Assembly (NCBI RefSeq): GCF_036906915.1 | Contig: NZ_JBAKHX010000001.1 | Coordinates: forward strand, 62,001 to 126,000 | Reading direction: 5' to 3' | Source of the DNA: Phytohabitans sp036906915 | Lineage (GTDB): Bacteria > Actinomycetota > Actinomycetes > Mycobacteriales > Micromonosporaceae | Length of the DNA stretch: 64,000 nucleotides | Shown: piece after piece, positions 1-7,524 of the stretch | Position numbering within the stretch: position 1 is the first letter of the stretch | Layout of the letters: each line of letters begins with the position of its first letter | The notes under the pieces: model-generated | What the model was told of the DNA's origin: nothing | The model's database searches: none | Seen by the model: only the letters and a program-made list of their open reading frames with translations | Program-made: the position numbers and the translations under genes

Positions 1-13
1 GCACCGCGGCGTA

Positions 14-118
14 TCAACCGCGACAGCCGCCCGAGGCCACGCCGACGGTCAGCAACGGCAGGGCCGCCGCCCTGCCGCACACCCCGATCTGCGGCAGGTC
101 GAGCTGGGGACTATCCAT
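14..118 (-). CDS. putative small cysteine-containing peptide (34 aa)
   Basis: A 34-codon reading frame starts with ATG, preceded by a good Shine-Dalgarno sequence (GGAG, 6-nt spacing). The peptide begins MDSPQLDLPQIGVCG and ends with a glycine/cysteine tail (SGGCRG), so it has two cysteines and no membrane segment. It lies on the same strand as, and about 110 nt downstream of, the ArsR regulator, so it may share that transcript. Two cysteines could bind a thiophilic metal, but this is only inference. I do not recognise a family. It could also be the start of a longer gene interrupted by the TGA at 14-16. Confidence 0.4.
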   Translation of the reverse strand: MDSPQLDLPQIGVCGRAAALPLLTVGVASGGCRG

Positions 119-231
119 AATAGACTCCGTTGTGCGCTAGAGCAGAGGGCTGCGACGCTCGATGAGGACGACGTCGCGCCACTGGTTGGGGCGGCTCGCG
201 TCCGCGTCGCCGTCACGCATCGGGCGGATCC

Positions 232-561
232 TCACGCGTTGGCCTCCGCTGGGACGGGGGCGGGGTTGCCCATGACGACGTCGACTGCCGACGGGAAGCA
301 GCTCACGCAGTTGTCGTTGATCCGGTAGTGCCGGGCATTGCCGACCGGCTCGATCAGCACGAACCGCACCTCGGCGAGGATCTTCAAGTGCTGTGACACG
401 GTGGACTGGGCCAGCCCGATCGCGGCGACGATCTCCCCCACCGGCATCGGTCGCGCCTGGCGGGCCAGGTACTCAACGATCTGTACGCGGGTCGGGTCTG
501 CCAGCGCACGGAACCAGGACGCGTACCGCTCCGCGACCTCGCGGTCCAACAGTTCGCCCAC
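232..561 (-). CDS. arsR: ArsR/SmtB-family metalloregulator
   Basis: A 109-residue winged-helix repressor of the ArsR/SmtB family. The helix-turn-helix spans about residues 40-66 (IGLAQSTVSQHLKIL) and the wing follows at about 68-82. A Cys-Val-Ser-Cys pair at residues 85 and 88 sits after the wing, an arrangement suited to sensing As(III) or another thiophilic metal, although ArsR sensor sites vary in position. The start is GTG, with AAGG upstream. It is divergent from the ArsR-ArsC fusion operon, and the space between them holds two inverted repeats. Repression of both directions, relieved by arsenite, is the expected regulation. The exact metal cannot be read from sequence. Confidence 0.88.
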   Translation of the reverse strand: MGELLDREVAERYASWFRALADPTRVQIVEYLARQARPMPVGEIVAAIGLAQSTVSQHLKILAEVRFVLIEPVGNARHYRINDNCVSCFPSAVDVVMGNPAPVPAEANA

Positions 562-572
562 CGCTCACCGCC

Positions 573-600
573 TTAATCGTCTATCGCCGATTAACGATAG
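573..600. promoter_or_regulatory. overlapping inverted repeats upstream of arsR (likely operator)
   Basis: Two interleaved inverted repeats lie just upstream of arsR. TTAATCG at 573-579 pairs with CGATTAA at 588-594, and CTATCG at 581-586 pairs with CGATAG at 595-600. Both have 8-nt spacers. The stretch is AT-rich compared with its surroundings. ArsR-family proteins bind dyads of this size across their own promoters, so this is a reasonable autoregulatory operator. No footprint can be inferred beyond the symmetry. Confidence 0.45.
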
Positions 601-682
601 AAAGCCTAGCGGCTTCCGTCGACGCGCCGCAACAGCCGCGCCCGGCCGTAATCGCGGTCCCGCCGGTTGACGCCGCACAATC

Positions 683-715
683 ACTCAGTCATCATTGACT
701 CAATGTCTACTGAGT
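683..715. promoter_or_regulatory. 33-bp symmetric palindrome over the start of the ars operon
   Basis: The sequence is symmetric about base 699. ATTGA-C-TCAAT at 694-704 forms the core and ACTCAGT (683-689) pairs with ACTGAGT (709-715). It covers the ATG of the ArsR-ArsC fusion, and there is no Shine-Dalgarno sequence in front of that ATG. This suggests a leaderless message whose promoter/start is blocked directly by a dimeric repressor. Which ArsR-type protein binds here, the one encoded at 232-561 or the fusion itself, cannot be told from sequence. Confidence 0.5.
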
Positions 716-1401
716 ATCCCTCCGTCCGGGCGCGAGCCCGGATCCACGCCGCGCTCGGCGACCCGGCGCGGCTGGCAATCGTCGACACGCTCGCCCTCGG
801 CGACGCGTCCCCCGGCGAGATCGCCCACGCCCTCGACATGCCGACCAACCTGGTTGCCCACCACGTGAAGGTGCTGGCCGAGACCGAGCTGGTGACGCGC
901 ACGCGCTCCGAGGCCGACCGGCGCCGCACCTACCTGCGTCTGAACCCCGACGCCCTGGCCACGCTCGCGCCGCCCCAGCTGGCGCCGGCGGGACGGGTGG
1001 TGTTCGTGTGCACCCACAACTCGGCCCGCTCCCAGCTGGCCGCCGCGCTCTGGCGCGACCGCACCGGCCGCCCCGTGGCCTGCGCCGGCACCCGGCCGGC
1101 CGCCAGGGTGCATCCCCGCGCGGTCACCGTCGCCCACCGGCACGGCCTCACCCTCGACCCGACCCGCACCGCCCACCTGCGCGACGTCGCCGTCGACGAA
1201 ACCGACCTCGTCGTCGCGGTGTGCGACAACGCTTACGAAGACCTCACCGGCCCGGCACGTCCACGGCTGCACTGGTCGGTCCCGGACCCGGTGCGCGTCG
1301 ACACCGACGCCGCGTTCGAAGCCGCCTATACCGACCTCGCCGGCCGCGTCGACCGCCTCGCCACCGCCCTGCCGGACGAGCCGGGGGCGGCGGCCCGATG
1401 A
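703..1401 (+). CDS. ArsR regulator fused to LMW-phosphatase-type arsenate reductase
   Basis: Two domains in one 232-residue protein. Residues 1-90 are a winged helix of the ArsR type (HTH around ASPGEIAHALDMPTNLVAHH). Residues 98-232 are a low-molecular-weight phosphatase/arsenate reductase domain with the P-loop CTHNSARS at 103-110 (Cys-X5-Arg) followed by the usual AGTRPAARVHP stretch. The N-terminal half has no evident cysteine pair, so metal sensing in it is uncertain. The ATG at 703 is preferred over an upstream TTG at 667 because it gives a normal ArsR N-terminus. Its stop overlaps the start of the aquaporin gene (ATGAGTGA). The fusion may couple reduction of As(V) to regulation, which is inference. 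Confidence 0.85.
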   Translation: MSTEYPSVRARARIHAALGDPARLAIVDTLALGDASPGEIAHALDMPTNLVAHHVKVLAETELVTRTRSEADRRRTYLRLNPDALATLAPPQLAPAGRVVFVCTHNSARSQLAAALWRDRTGRPVACAGTRPAARVHPRAVTVAHRHGLTLDPTRTAHLRDVAVDETDLVVAVCDNAYEDLTGPARPRLHWSVPDPVRVDTDAAFEAAYTDLAGRVDRLATALPDEPGAAAR

Positions 1402-2141
1402 GTGAACCCGCGCTGTGGCGGCGGATGCTGGCCGAGTTCTGCGGCACCGCGCTGCTCGTCACCGCCGTCGTCGGCTCCGGCGTCATGGCCACCCGGCTCT
1501 CCCCCGACGACGTCGGCCTGCAACTGCTGGAAAACTCCATCGCCACCGCGCTCGCCCTCGGTGCCCTCATCCTCACCTTCGGACCCGTCTCCGGCGCCCA
1601 CTTCAACCCCGCCGTCTCCGCCGCCGACTGGCTCCTCGGCCGCCGCACCGGCACCGGCCTCACCATCACCGCCCTCGGCGCCTACGCGCTCGCCCAAACC
1701 ACCGGCGCCATCGCCGGATCCGTCCTGGCCAACCTGATGTTCGACCTGCCCGCTGTCGACTTCTCCACAAAGGACCGATCCGCCGCACACCTCTGGCTCG
1801 GCGAAACCATCGCCACCACCGGGCTGATCCTGCTCATCTTCGCCCTCGCCCGCTCCGGCCGCGCCGCCGTCGCACCAGCAGCCGTCGGCGCCTACATCGG
1901 CGCCGCCTACTGGTTCACCAGCTCCACCAGCTTCGCCAACCCCGCCGTCACCATCGGGCGCGCGTTCACCGACACCTTCGCCGGGATCGCCCCGGCCTCC
2001 GTGCCCGCGTTCGTCGCCGCCCAAATCGTCGGCCTCACCGCCGGCATCGGGCTGCTGGCCGCGCTCTACCCCGACGCCGGGCAGGCCGCTGGCGACATCG
2101 TCATCCCGCACGACACCACGAAGGAATCCGTGTCCTCATGA
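1398..2141 (+). CDS. MIP-family aquaglyceroporin in ars operon (AqpS-like)
   Basis: A 247-residue channel of the major intrinsic protein family with six predicted membrane spans and both Asn-Pro-Ala half-helix motifs, at residues 70-72 (GAHFNPAVS) and 181-183 (SFANPAVT). It lies between two arsenate reductase genes with 4-base overlaps on both sides, so it is translated with them. In Sinorhizobium meliloti an aquaglyceroporin (AqpS) in an ars operon lets arsenite made by ArsC leave the cell down its gradient. The same role is inferred here because no ArsB, ArsA or ACR3 pump gene is visible nearby. Confidence 0.87.
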   Translation: MSEPALWRRMLAEFCGTALLVTAVVGSGVMATRLSPDDVGLQLLENSIATALALGALILTFGPVSGAHFNPAVSAADWLLGRRTGTGLTITALGAYALAQTTGAIAGSVLANLMFDLPAVDFSTKDRSAAHLWLGETIATTGLILLIFALARSGRAAVAPAAVGAYIGAAYWFTSSTSFANPAVTIGRAFTDTFAGIAPASVPAFVAAQIVGLTAGIGLLAALYPDAGQAAGDIVIPHDTTKESVSS

Positions 2142-2533
2142 ACGACAAGCCCACCGTCCTGTTCGTCTGCGTACACAACGCCGGCCGCTCCCAGATGGCC
2201 GCCGGCTGGCTGCGCCACCTCGCCGGCGACCGCGTCGAGGTCCGCTCCGCCGGCAGCGAACCCGCCGACCAGATCAACCCCGCCGCCGTCCAGGCCATGC
2301 AAGAGGTCGGCATCGACATCACCGGCCAGACACCCACCAAGCTCACCTGGGACGCCGCCGAAGCCTCCGACGTCATCGTCACCATGGGTTGCGGCGACGC
2401 CTGCCCCGTCTTCCCCGGCAAGCGATACGAAGACTGGAAGCTCGACGACCCCGCCGGCAAAGGCGTCGACGCCGTCCGACCCATCCGCGACGAGATCAGA
2501 CACCGCGTCGAACAACTGCTCACGGGGCTGTAG
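2138..2533 (+). CDS. arsC: arsenate reductase ArsC (LMW-phosphatase fold)
   Basis: A 131-residue cytoplasmic enzyme reducing arsenate to arsenite. The P-loop CVHNAGRS (Cys11 to Arg17) is intact. A further cysteine pair lies in MGCGDACP, as in enzymes that pass a disulfide along the protein, and DDPAGK carries the conserved Asp. The electron donor could be thioredoxin or the mycothiol/mycoredoxin system of actinobacteria; the sequence alone does not decide. It overlaps the aquaporin stop by 4 nt, ending a three-gene operon. It is distinct from the ArsC domain of the first gene, so the cell has two reductase domains in one transcript. Confidence 0.92.
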   Translation: MNDKPTVLFVCVHNAGRSQMAAGWLRHLAGDRVEVRSAGSEPADQINPAAVQAMQEVGIDITGQTPTKLTWDAAEASDVIVTMGCGDACPVFPGKRYEDWKLDDPAGKGVDAVRPIRDEIRHRVEQLLTGL

Positions 2534-2616
2534 GCCCCGCATAGGGTAGGAAGCGTGAAGCTGGACGACCGGTCCCACCTGACCTGTCAAATCCCGCTAA
2601 CCGGGCTTCCACTCGG

Positions 2617-5445
2617 CTACTCCCTTTCACCCTGAGCGGGGAGGATGTCGCGGAGTTGGGCGCGGGCTGTGATGCCCAGCTTCGGGAACGAGCGGTACAG
2701 GTGGGTGGCGACCGTCCGCGGTGACAGGAAGAGCTGTTCGGCGATCTCCTTGTTGGTCAGCCCGCGCGCCGCGAGCCGGATGATCTGCTGCTGTTGGGGG
2801 GTCAGGTCGGCCAGGGCGTCCGGCTCGGCGGCGACCAGGCTGACGCCCGAGGCGCGCAGTTCGGCGTGGGCGAGCGCCGTCCACCCGCGGGCGCCGAGGC
2901 GGCGGAAGGTCTCAAGGGCGGCCAGCAGCAGCGGCCGGGCGTCTCCGCCGCGGCGCCGGCGGCGCAGCCACTGGGCGTACTCCAGCTCGGCCTGGGCGCG
3001 TTCGAACGGCCACCGGGTGCCGTCGGGGTCGGTGGCGGCGCGCAGGAAGTGCGGCTCGGCGTCGTCGACCTCGACGAGTAGGGCACGGGCGCGCTCCGTC
3101 AGCAGGATCAGCCGGGTGGAGAGCCCTCCGGTCACTGCCCCGGTCAGCCGGTCGAGTATCTCGCACGCCTGGTCACGCCGGCCGGTCCGGGCCGCCGCCG
3201 CGGCAAGGTCCGCCACGGCGTACCAGGATCCGTGGAAGTGGTCCGGGTCGCCGTCGCGGGTGAACAGGGTCCGGAAGTGCTCGTACGCCAGCTCGTGGTC
3301 ACCGTCGGCGCTGGCGGCGAGGCCGGCGGCGTGCCGGGCCCGGCCGGCGATCGCGCGGCTCTGGCGCGGGTCGATGGCGGCGAGAGCGGCGGCCGCCTTG
3401 TCGCGGGCGGCGGCGGTGTCTCCGCGTACCGCCAACAAGCTGGCTTCCAGCGACAGGGTGCCGGCGGCGACCAGCTCGACTTGCCCCTCCGCCGCGATCG
3501 CCGCCGCGGCCGCGACGGCCGTCTCGGCCTCGTCCCACCGCCCCTGGTCGGCGTAGGCCCGGCCGAGGCACACGAACGTCGACCCGCTGCCACCTAGCGC
3601 CCCGGCGGCCCGGCGGCCCTCGATCGCGGCTTCGAGCAGGTCGACGGCCTGCGCGGTCTCGTCGAGCGTCCAGGCGGCGGCGCCTAGCGCGCCCAGTTCG
3701 AGGGGGTTGTCGGTGCGGGCCTTGGCCAGGCTCGCGAGCAGATCCTCCCGCTGGCCGAACGGGTCGGTGGCGGCGACGATCCAGATCCGCCATGGGTTGT
3801 CGGCCGGCAGCGGCATCCTGGAGGCCGCGCGCAGCACGTCGTGGCGCGCGGGCTCCTCGCCCGCGTGGTAGGCGGCGAGGGCCGCGTTGACCAGCGCGAC
3901 CGCCGCGTGCTGGCCACCGGTGGCGGCGGCCGGCAGCAGCACGGCCAGCGCGGCGCGGTGGCGGGTGGTCTGGGACAGCGCCCAGCCGGTGGAGTGCGCG
4001 GCGAGCGCCAGCACGGCCGGGTCGCTGGTGTGCGGGGGTACCCGCGCGGCCAGCTCCTGCACCCAGCCCAGCTGGCCGGTGAACGTGGCCGCGTCGGCGC
4101 CCAGCGCCAGGCGCCGGGCGCGGTCGGCGGGGTCGGGACTGAGTTCCGCGGCGCGTTCGAGCGCGCGGGCGGCGGCCGCGTACCCGCCGCGCTGGCGGGC
4201 CCTGTCGGCGGTGGCTTCGAGCGCGGCGGCGACGCTCTCGTCCGGCCCGGCGCTGGCCGCCGCGAGGTGCCAGGCGCGCCGGTCCGGCTGGTCCTGCAGC
4301 GCCTCGGCGAGCGTGAGGTGGGCCGCACGCCGTTCGGCGAAGGACGCCGCCTGGTAGATGCCCGAGCGCACCAGCGGGTGGCGGAAGCGGGCCTGCCGGC
4401 CGTCGAGGTGGACGAGTCCGGCGCGTTCGGCGGGCAGCCAGTCGGCGAGGTCGGTGGCCGCCGGTCCGGCGGCGAGCACGTGGGCCAGGTCGCCGTCGGC
4501 CGCGGACGCGAGCAGGAGCAGGCGGCGGGTGGTCGCGGGCAGGTCGGCCACGTCCGCGGCGAAGATGGCCTCCAGGCGCGCGGTGAGCGGCAACGCGTTG
4601 CCGCACGGCGCGGGGCCGGCGGCGACGGCCGTTCTGGACAGCTCGACCAGGGCCAGCGGGTTGCCGGCGGCGTGGCTGAGCACATCGAGCCGGGCCCGGC
4701 CGGCGGGCGGGTCGGGCTGCAGGTCCAGGATCCGGTTGGCCTCGTCGGGGGCCAGCGGTCCGAGGGTGACGGCCGGTACGCCGGTGTCGAGGCCGGGCGG
4801 CGCGGACCGCCCTCGCGCGGCGGCGAGCAGCGCGACGGGTACGCCGTCGAGGCGGCGCGCGGCGAACGCCAGCGCGTCCAGCGAGCCACGGTCGATCCAC
4901 TGCGCGTCGTCGACCACCACGAGCAGCGGCTGCTCCCGGTCGGACAGCAGGGTCAGCACCGCCATGCCGATCAGTAGGCGGTCCGGCGCGACCGGCTCGT
5001 CCTCCATGCCGAACGCGCCCAGCAGTGCTGAGCGCTGGCGGGTAGGTAGCCGGTCGACTCCGCTCAGTATCGGGCGCAGGAGCTGGTGCAGCGCGGCGAA
5101 GGCGAGGGCTGTCTCGCGTTCGCTGCCGTCGGCGCGCAGCACCTGCCAGCCGGACCCGCTGGCCTGCTCGGCCGCCGCGTCGAGCAGGGTGCTCTTGCCC
5201 ATGCCCGGCTCGCCGACCACGACCAGGGCGCGACCCGGCGCGTGGAGCAGGGCGAACACCTCGGTCAGCTCCCGTTGCCGGCCGACGATTTCCCCCGCAC
5301 CACCCCGGACGGGAAATGAGCCAGTTTCACGAATCAACGGGATACCTCGAATCTTTCCGCGAAGGCCCCCCGAGCTGGGCAAAGTGTAGTCAAGTGACTG
5401 ACGAGCGCGCGATGACGAAGATCGCACAATGCCAGCAACGGACAT
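2617..5445 (-). CDS. LAL-type LuxR regulator with AAA ATPase domain
   Basis: A large (about 940 aa) transcription factor of the MalT/LAL type. An N-terminal ATPase carries a Walker A (GEPGMGKS, about residues 78-85) and a Walker B (LLVVVDDAQW). A long helical middle region has TPR-like repeats, and a C-terminal LuxR helix-turn-helix reads LTPQQQQIIRLAARGLTNKE and onward. No signal peptide is present. The start is uncertain: ATG codons at 5445 and 5466 have no good ribosome site and the latter overlaps the divergent neighbour, so a later TTG near 5325 is possible. Such regulators usually control nearby catabolic or secondary-metabolite genes; no target is obvious here. Confidence 0.88.
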   Translation of the reverse strand: MSVAGIVRSSSSRARQSLDYTLPSSGGLRGKIRGIPLIRETGSFPVRGGAGEIVGRQRELTEVFALLHAPGRALVVVGEPGMGKSTLLDAAAEQASGSGWQVLRADGSERETALAFAALHQLLRPILSGVDRLPTRQRSALLGAFGMEDEPVAPDRLLIGMAVLTLLSDREQPLLVVVDDAQWIDRGSLDALAFAARRLDGVPVALLAAARGRSAPPGLDTGVPAVTLGPLAPDEANRILDLQPDPPAGRARLDVLSHAAGNPLALVELSRTAVAAGPAPCGNALPLTARLEAIFAADVADLPATTRRLLLLASAADGDLAHVLAAGPAATDLADWLPAERAGLVHLDGRQARFRHPLVRSGIYQAASFAERRAAHLTLAEALQDQPDRRAWHLAAASAGPDESVAAALEATADRARQRGGYAAAARALERAAELSPDPADRARRLALGADAATFTGQLGWVQELAARVPPHTSDPAVLALAAHSTGWALSQTTRHRAALAVLLPAAATGGQHAAVALVNAALAAYHAGEEPARHDVLRAASRMPLPADNPWRIWIVAATDPFGQREDLLASLAKARTDNPLELGALGAAAWTLDETAQAVDLLEAAIEGRRAAGALGGSGSTFVCLGRAYADQGRWDEAETAVAAAAAIAAEGQVELVAAGTLSLEASLLAVRGDTAAARDKAAAALAAIDPRQSRAIAGRARHAAGLAASADGDHELAYEHFRTLFTRDGDPDHFHGSWYAVADLAAAAARTGRRDQACEILDRLTGAVTGGLSTRLILLTERARALLVEVDDAEPHFLRAATDPDGTRWPFERAQAELEYAQWLRRRRRGGDARPLLLAALETFRRLGARGWTALAHAELRASGVSLVAAEPDALADLTPQQQQIIRLAARGLTNKEIAEQLFLSPRTVATHLYRSFPKLGITARAQLRDILPAQGERE

Positions 5446-5464
5446 GAATCGTTGGGGGACAACC

Positions 5465-6040
5465 ATGGAGGATCAGCGCGCGCTCGCCACCGTCACCCTG
5501 CCCGAGGTCGACACCACCGGGTACCTGCTGCTGGCTGCCGAGGTGGACGGGCACAGCGGCCCGCCGAGCGAGGTCAAGCGGGCACTACTCGCCGATCTCA
5601 GGGGCAGCGCGTCCCAGCTGCGCCGCGAGATGTTCGCCAATCTGCTGATCATGACCGCGGAACGCTTACGGCCGGGAACGGACGGCCCACCCCGGTACGA
5701 CGTCGCCGTGGTCGTCCAGGCGCCCACCATCGAGTCCGCGCACTGGTTGAAGGGCGACCCCGCCTTCGGCGGGCTCTACAAGCGGGTCCACGAGGCCGCC
5801 CGCCGGACCCACGTCGTCGTCACCTACAACGTCCGCAAGAACGCCTGCGAGTACGGGCCGCGGCTGCCCCGCGCCTACATGCTGATGCGGTACGTGGCCG
5901 GCGACGAGCGCGAGGTGGTGCCCGGCTGGGGTTGGACGTACCGCCGGCACCTGCTGACCGACCTGCTGTTCAGCCCCAGCGTGCGCCGCTACCGCCGCCG
6001 CACGCCCACGAGCCGGAGCATCATGTACCGGCTGGCCTGA
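5465..6040 (+). CDS. hypothetical protein (191 aa)
   Basis: I do not recognise this protein. The ATG at 5465 is chosen because GGGGGA lies 5 nt upstream. The product is soluble, with no signal peptide or membrane segment. It has an acidic/hydrophobic N-terminal half (TGYLLLAAEVDGHSG) and a strongly basic C-terminus (RRYRRRTPTSR). A central stretch, YDVAVVVQAPTIESAHWL, alternates like a beta-strand core. It is divergent from the LAL regulator and could be controlled by it. The arginine-deiminase ruins follow directly, so it may be the only intact gene left in that segment. Confidence 0.6.
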   Translation: MEDQRALATVTLPEVDTTGYLLLAAEVDGHSGPPSEVKRALLADLRGSASQLRREMFANLLIMTAERLRPGTDGPPRYDVAVVVQAPTIESAHWLKGDPAFGGLYKRVHEAARRTHVVVTYNVRKNACEYGPRLPRAYMLMRYVAGDEREVVPGWGWTYRRHLLTDLLFSPSVRRYRRRTPTSRSIMYRLA

Positions 6041-6089
6041 GCCGGGTGGCGGTGCCGGCTGGTGAGGACGTGACCCCGACCGAAACCGG

Positions 6090-6921
6090 CAGGCATCGAC
6101 GACCGCCAAGCTGACCTTCTGGACGATGACCGCGATGGTGGTCGGCAACGTCACCTACTGGGTGCTGATCATGTCGACCATCGGCGCCGTCGCACCCGCA
6201 GTCGGGGACGGCGACACCGTGCTCGCGATCGTGTTGTCCACGGTCGGCCTGTGGGGTTCTTCTTCCTCATCCGCAAAGGCGTCAAGGGCGCCACGGCGAT
6301 CAACCGGATCGTCACGGTCGCCAAGCTCCTGCCGATCGTGTTCTTCGTCGTGCTGGCGCTGTTCTACCTCGACCCCGGGGTCTTCGCCGACAAACTGGGC
6401 GGGGCAGACTACGCTGGCTCGCTCTTCGACCAGGTGCGCGGCACCATGCTCGTCACGGTCTTCGTCTTTCTCGGCGTCGAGGGCACGAGTGTCTACTCTC
6501 GACACGCCAAGCGCCGCGAAGACGTGGGCCGCGCGACCATCCTCGGTTTCCTCAGCGTCTTCGCCGTCTTCGCCTCCGTCACGATCGTCTCGTACGGCAT
6601 CCTGCCGATGGAACAGATCGCCGAGCTGCGCCAGCCGTCGATGGCGGGCGTGCTGGAGGCCGCGGTCGGCGACTGGGGCGAGGTCTTCGTCAGCGTCGGC
6701 CTGATCGTCTCCGTACTCGGCGCCTACCTGGCCTGGACGCCCGCGAGGCCCGATCCGCGAGGTGGCCGTCGGCGTTCTCGCGACCATCTACATCGCCTTC
6801 CTGCTGTTCGCGGCCGGCCTCAAGTTCGTGCTCGTGTCGTTCATCATCTACGCGCCGGCCACGATCCTGTTCGTCATCGCTCGCCGCGAGCAGGGACGCC
6901 GCCTGTTCTCGCCGGCCGAGT
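6090..6921 (+). pseudogene. arcD: arcD remnant: arginine/ornithine antiporter, multiply broken
   Basis: Pieces of an APC-superfamily permease of the ArcD type occur in order but in different frames. The first reads AKLTFWTMTAMVVGN, then jumps directly to VTYWVLIMSTIGAV, so several membrane spans are missing. Near 6250 the frame changes and a long stretch continues (GFFFLIRKGVKGATAINRIV to VLGAYLAWT, up to about 6740). Another jump leads to the C-terminal end (IREVAVGVLATIYIAF to REQGRRLFSPAEF) in the first frame. At least two internal deletions and frame changes make it non-functional. The arcA remnant follows without a gap. Confidence 0.8.
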
Positions 6922-7358
6922 TCGAATCCCCTGTACTGGCCCGCCCGGCACCACGAGACGCTGCTGATGAAGACGATCTACGAGTTCCACCCGGACTTCG
7001 TCGGCTCGCGTTCTCGCTGCGGCCGAGCGACAAGGCACCGGGCGTTTCGGTCGTCGATCACGGCACTCGGTCCTTCGTCGACGTCGTGGCGGACGCCCTC
7101 GGTCTTGACGGGCTGCGGGTCATCGCGACCGGCGGCGACGTGTACGCCTCCGAGCGCCAGCAGTGGGACAGCGGTAACAACGCGGTCGCGCTCGAACCGG
7201 GCGTGGTCTTCACCTACGACCGGAACACCCAGACGAACACCCTGCTGCGCAAGGCCGGCATCGAGGTCATCACGATCACCGGCGCCGAGCTCGGCAGGGG
7301 CCGCGGCGGCGGCCACTGCATGACCTGTCCCATCATCCGGGAGCCCGTGACCTTCTAG
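6922..7358 (+). pseudogene. arcA: arcA remnant: C-terminal part of arginine deiminase
   Basis: Only the C-terminal part of arginine deiminase (arginine to citrulline plus ammonia) remains. One frame reads NPLYWPARHHETLLMKTIYE from about 6925. Another carries SVVDHGTRSFVD and the hallmark ending GRGGGHCMTCP with the catalytic Cys, ending at 7358. The N-terminal half of the roughly 400-residue enzyme is absent and the two pieces are out of frame. The fragment is joined directly to the end of the arcD remnant, as expected if a deletion removed the arcD-arcA junction. No arcB or arcC follows. Confidence 0.82.
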
Positions 7359-7524
7359 CGGTGAGGGTGCTGCCTGGCCTACCTCCCTCCATGCCTGCTC
7401 AAAGGCTGAGGAACATACCGGACCGTCGATCTCGACGCAAATATCGGCTGGAATGGATTAGGTTTTCCTTAAGTACCTCATGCCAGCTTTGTCGGCGTCG
7501 CATCGATCGATACCGTAACGCCCC

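Noticed and set aside
1326..2111. Long minus-strand frame opposite the aquaporin gene, Gly/Asp-rich
   Set aside because: Mirror of GC-biased codons of a clear gene; glycine/aspartate repeats with no fold.
3299..4900. Arg-rich frames overlapping the LAL regulator gene on both strands
   Set aside because: They are out-of-frame readings of the GC-rich regulator gene with no start signals or motifs.
6915..6935. GTTCGAATCCCC, like the T-loop of a tRNA gene
   Set aside because: No acceptor stem, D-arm or anticodon arm can be formed around it, and the bases are explained by the arcD-arcA remnant junction.
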